Of a DNA stretch of 57,439 nt, positions 54,619 to 57,439 are shown piece after piece. The position numbers and the translations under genes are program-made. The notes under the pieces were generated by a model that saw nothing but the letters and a program-made list of their open reading frames with translations, made no database searches and had not been told where the DNA came from. The DNA lies in assembly GCA_964518335.1 (NCBI GenBank), contig CAZFDT010000031.1:1-57439 (forward strand). The letters are read 5' to 3'. Source of the stretch: CAZFDT01 sp964518335 (lineage in GTDB: Bacteria; Planctomycetota; Phycisphaerae; Phycisphaerales; Phycisphaeraceae). Within the stretch, counting starts at the first letter, position 1. Each line of letters begins with the position of its first letter.

Positions 54619-56607
54619 TTACGTCAGGTACGTGTAACCCTTCAGCCCCGTCTCGTAGAACTTCAGCAGCACGCGCGACTCGTCCAGGTCAATCTTGCTA
54701 TCGCGCAGGGCGCGCTCGACGCTCTTGCGCATCTGCCGCATCAGGTCCTCCGCCGAGAACTGCACGTAGCGCAGCACCTCGGTCACGGTGTCGCCTTCGA
54801 TCACCTCGTCGATACACGCGCGGCCCTGCTCGTCGAGGCTCACGTGGACGGCGTTGGTGTCGCCCAGCAGGTTGTGCAGGTCGCCAAGGATTTCCTGATA
54901 TGCGCCGACGAGGAACGCCGCCAGGAAGTAGTCGCCTCCGTCGTAGGGGTGCAGGTCCAGCACGTTCTTGCACGCGCGGCGGTCGATGAAGCGATCGACC
55001 TTGCCGTCGCTGTCGCAGGTGATGTCGGCGAGGATGCCGCGGCAGGTTGGCCGCTCGTCGAGTCGATGGATCGGCATGATGGGGAAGAGCTGGTCGATCG
55101 CCCACGAGTCGGGCATCGACTGGAAAATGCTCATGTTGCAGAAGTATGTGTCGCTGAGCATCGAGGTGAGGCCGCTGAACTCCTCGGGCGGGTTCTCCAT
55201 GCGGCTGGTGATGGCGAGGATCTTCGAGCAGATGGCGAAGAACAGCCTCTCGGCCAGCCCGCGATGCTCCAGCCGGCAGTAGCCCAGGTTGAACAGATTC
55301 TGCACCTCGTCCTTGGCCTGCTGGGCGTCGTGGAAATACTCGGTGAAGTTGGTCTCGTTGAGGTCGTTGAAAATATCGAACAGATTGGACACGGGGATGG
55401 GCAGGCTGCGCTTCAGGTCGGCCCCGATCTCGCGCGGGATCTCGAACCGCTCGAAGCCCGACCAGCCCAGCACGTTGAACACCAGCACGCTGTGGTAGGC
55501 GACCATGGCCCGGCCCGACTCACTGATGATCGTCGGGTGCTCGACGCCGCCCTGGTCGCACACCTCCTTGATGTGATAGACCACGTCGTTGGCGTACTCC
55601 TGCAGCGTGTAATTGATGCTCGATTCGGCACTGGCCTTGGCGCCGTTGTAGTCGACACCCAACCCGCCGCCCACGTCGATGTACTGCAGGTCGCAGCCGC
55701 TCTTCTCCAGGTCCACGTACACACGCGCCAGCTCGATGATCGCCGCCTTCACGTTGCGGATGTGGTTGATCTGGCTGCCCAGGTGGAAGTGCAGCAGATC
55801 GAGGCAGCGCAGCATGTCGTTCTGTTTGAGGTACTCCACCGCCTCGACGACTTCAGAGATGAACAGCCCGAACTTGCTGCGCACGCCCCCCGACGCCTGC
55901 CAACGCCCCGAGCCCGAGGCGCCGAGCTTGATGCGCACGCCGATCGAAGGCTGCACGTTGTGCAACTTGGCGTACTTGACGATCAGCTTCAGTTCGCTGA
56001 ACTTTTCGACCACGGGGATGACCTTGCGGCCCATCTTGGTCGCGAGGATCACCGCCTCGATGAACTGGTCATCCTTGAACCCATTGCAGATGATCGGCGT
56101 GTTGTCGTCCTCGACCAGGGCCATGACCGCCAGCAGTTCGGGCTTACTGCCGGCCTCGAGCCCGAAGCCGTAGGGCTTGCCGAAGGCCAGAATCTCCTCG
56201 ACCACGTGGCGCTGCTGGTTGACTTTGATGGGATAGACACAGCGGTAGTCGGCCTTGTAGCCGTGTTCGCGAATCGATTTGTCGAACGCGTCGTGCAATT
56301 CGTTGACGCGATGCTGCAGAATGTCCGTGAAGCGAATGAGCAGCGGCGGTTGGATGTCGCGCTGGCGCAGCTCCTGCACGAGCCGAAACAGATCGACGGC
56401 GACTTTGCGCTGCTTGTTGGGATGAACCACGACGTGGCCTTCGCGGTTGACCGAGAAGTAGCCCTGGCCCCAGTCGCGCACGCCGTAGAGCTTGGCCGCG
56501 TCGCGCACGGTCCACTCGGGCGGCTCGGGCGAATCGGCGATCAGCGGCGCATCGCCATTGAGGAGGGATTGTTCAGTCTCACCGTTCGTGGCGAGGGGTG
56601 CGGTCAT
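54619..56607 (-). CDS. speA: Biosynthetic arginine decarboxylase
   Basis: PLP-dependent enzyme converting arginine to agmatine, feeding putrescine synthesis. 662 residues, matching the long SpeA family. VYPIKVNQQRHVVEEI carries the PLP-binding Lys; GLEAGSKPEL, HFHLGSQINHIRN, YIDVGGGLGVDYNG, and the C-terminal DTNAVHVSL are typical. ATG 56607 chosen since the conserved WTVRDAAKLYGV follows at residue 32. TACAAT at 56665-56670 may be the -10 box, about 58 nt before the start. Confidence 0.95.
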   Translation of the reverse strand: MTAPLATNGETEQSLLNGDAPLIADSPEPPEWTVRDAAKLYGVRDWGQGYFSVNREGHVVVHPNKQRKVAVDLFRLVQELRQRDIQPPLLIRFTDILQHRVNELHDAFDKSIREHGYKADYRCVYPIKVNQQRHVVEEILAFGKPYGFGLEAGSKPELLAVMALVEDDNTPIICNGFKDDQFIEAVILATKMGRKVIPVVEKFSELKLIVKYAKLHNVQPSIGVRIKLGASGSGRWQASGGVRSKFGLFISEVVEAVEYLKQNDMLRCLDLLHFHLGSQINHIRNVKAAIIELARVYVDLEKSGCDLQYIDVGGGLGVDYNGAKASAESSINYTLQEYANDVVYHIKEVCDQGGVEHPTIISESGRAMVAYHSVLVFNVLGWSGFERFEIPREIGADLKRSLPIPVSNLFDIFNDLNETNFTEYFHDAQQAKDEVQNLFNLGYCRLEHRGLAERLFFAICSKILAITSRMENPPEEFSGLTSMLSDTYFCNMSIFQSMPDSWAIDQLFPIMPIHRLDERPTCRGILADITCDSDGKVDRFIDRRACKNVLDLHPYDGGDYFLAAFLVGAYQEILGDLHNLLGDTNAVHVSLDEQGRACIDEVIEGDTVTEVLRYVQFSAEDLMRQMRKSVERALRDSKIDLDESRVLLKFYETGLKGYTYLT

Positions 56608-56732
56608 CCTTGAAGGCTCCGTGGCGCTGGAGGCGGACGCGTCCGCGAGGATCGCGTTGGCGCAGATTGTACGAATCGCGCGCGGCGATGCCCAGCGGGG
56701 TGGGCGATAATTCACAATCGGGTGGGAAAGAC

Positions 56733-57439
56733 TCAGGCGCGGCGGCGACGCAAGATCAGCAGCGTCGTGCCCAGTCCGGCGAAGAACAGCGAGGCCGGCT
56801 CGGGAATCTGCTTGAACGTCTGCGAGAAGCGCGACAGGTGTGCGATGCCGGGCACGGCCATTGTGCCGCCCTGCACAGTGATGTCCTTGGTCACGAAGAT
56901 CGTCTGGTAGGGGTTGAAGCTGCCGAAATCGGTGAGCTGATTGAGCGGGTTGCCGTTCTGGAAGAAAGTGAAGAGGTTGGCGAGCGTGGGATCGAAGAAC
57001 CCCGGTCCGCTCTTGATCTGCTCGACGATGCTGGCCGTGCCGTTGCCGATGGTGCCGACGGCGTCCATGGACAGGCCGGCGCCGACGATCTCGAACGGCA
57101 CATCGGCAGTCACCGAGAAGGTGATGTTGCTGTTGAGCGACTGGCCGATGTTGGCGAACCAAGCGCCGTTGAACTCGATGCCGGGCGAGCCTTCGGCATC
57201 GAAGAAGCCGCGAATGCGGATGGTATCGACCGTGGGCGCGTTGACGCCGGGCGAGGCGGTGGTCACGAGATTGAAGCTGGCGAAGACCTTGTCGCCGACG
57301 CGCAGGCCGCCGTTGTCGATGATCTCTTTGATGGTGTAGCCGTTGGGGGGCGGGCTATCAGGGTTCCAGACGAGGATCGCCCATGCCGATGTATTCAGCG
57401 ATAGCAGGACGACCGCCGCCAGGCAGATCACCGCGCCTT
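56733..57439 (-). CDS. PEP-CTERM exported protein, 5' end cut by window
   Basis: At least 235 residues. The frame is open to the right edge, so the true start lies outside; a GTG at 57431 is within the signal peptide (CLAAVVLLSLNTSAWA). A beta-rich mature part follows and the C-terminus PEPASLFFAGLGTTLLILRRRRA is a PEP-CTERM sorting signal: PEP motif, hydrophobic helix, Arg cluster. Exosortase would cleave it; none is in the window. Function unknown. Confidence 0.85.
   Translation of the reverse strand, partial: GAVICLAAVVLLSLNTSAWAILVWNPDSPPPNGYTIKEIIDNGGLRVGDKVFASFNLVTTASPGVNAPTVDTIRIRGFFDAEGSPGIEFNGAWFANIGQSLNSNITFSVTADVPFEIVGAGLSMDAVGTIGNGTASIVEQIKSGPGFFDPTLANLFTFFQNGNPLNQLTDFGSFNPYQTIFVTKDITVQGGTMAVPGIAHLSRFSQTFKQIPEPASLFFAGLGTTLLILRRRRA

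Overview
The window looks like a chromosomal segment of a high-GC planctomycete, most likely of the class Phycisphaerae. The inference rests on the gene mix, not on a marker gene: a PEP-CTERM exported protein, small membrane proteins ending in a CxxC-GYDLR-CPEC zinc ribbon, a YHYH-domain protein, UxaE-type tagaturonate epimerase, a PilMNO-type pilus operon, and housekeeping genes scattered in short operons. No rRNA, tRNA, prophage or CRISPR array was seen. The one mobile element is a REP-associated transposase with its palindromes.

Layout. 0-7 kb (mostly minus strand): a two-part sodium/solute symporter with tagaturonate epimerase, APS kinase, a lipoprotein hydrolase, then a SYLF lipoprotein on the plus strand. 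7-24 kb: fmt, an ABC ATPase with a large membrane protein, pyrC, two GT39-like glycosyltransferases, an epimerase, a PilZ protein, the RAYT/REP locus, an LpxH-like phosphoesterase, phosphofructokinase, and aroC with a zinc-ribbon gene. 23.7-30 kb: a HicBA pair whose toxin carries a stop codon, an S41 protease, clpX, a SHOCT-like protein and trigger factor. 30-37 kb: YHYH protein, MlaE/STAS module, lipA, an ICMT-like methyltransferase, and rpsF-ssb-rplI. 37-42.4 kb: pilM-pilN-pilO-(pilP-like)-pilB. 42.7-50.9 kb: hslU, potABCD, comM/yifB and a phosphoesterase. 51-57.4 kb: a zinc-ribbon protein, birA, nadC, an ASCH protein, a TauE-like exporter, speA, and a PEP-CTERM protein cut by the window edge.

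Functional links: speA (agmatine synthesis) and potABCD (polyamine uptake) lie about 6 kb apart on the same strand. ClpX, trigger factor, HslU and the S41 protease form a protein-quality-control set, although clpP and hslV are absent here. PilMNO/PilB and the PilZ protein point to c-di-GMP-influenced surface motility or secretion.

The most interesting signals lie outside ordinary gene calls. (1) A 26-bp REP palindrome brackets the RAYT gene, and a third copy sits in frame inside it. (2) About a dozen genes have a -10-like TAnnnT box only 6-9 nt before the start codon and no Shine-Dalgarno sequence, suggesting widespread leaderless transcripts. (3) A 9-mer, GYTGCAGTG, occurs 15 times, often forcing rare codons inside genes. 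(4) hicA is interrupted by a single TGA.
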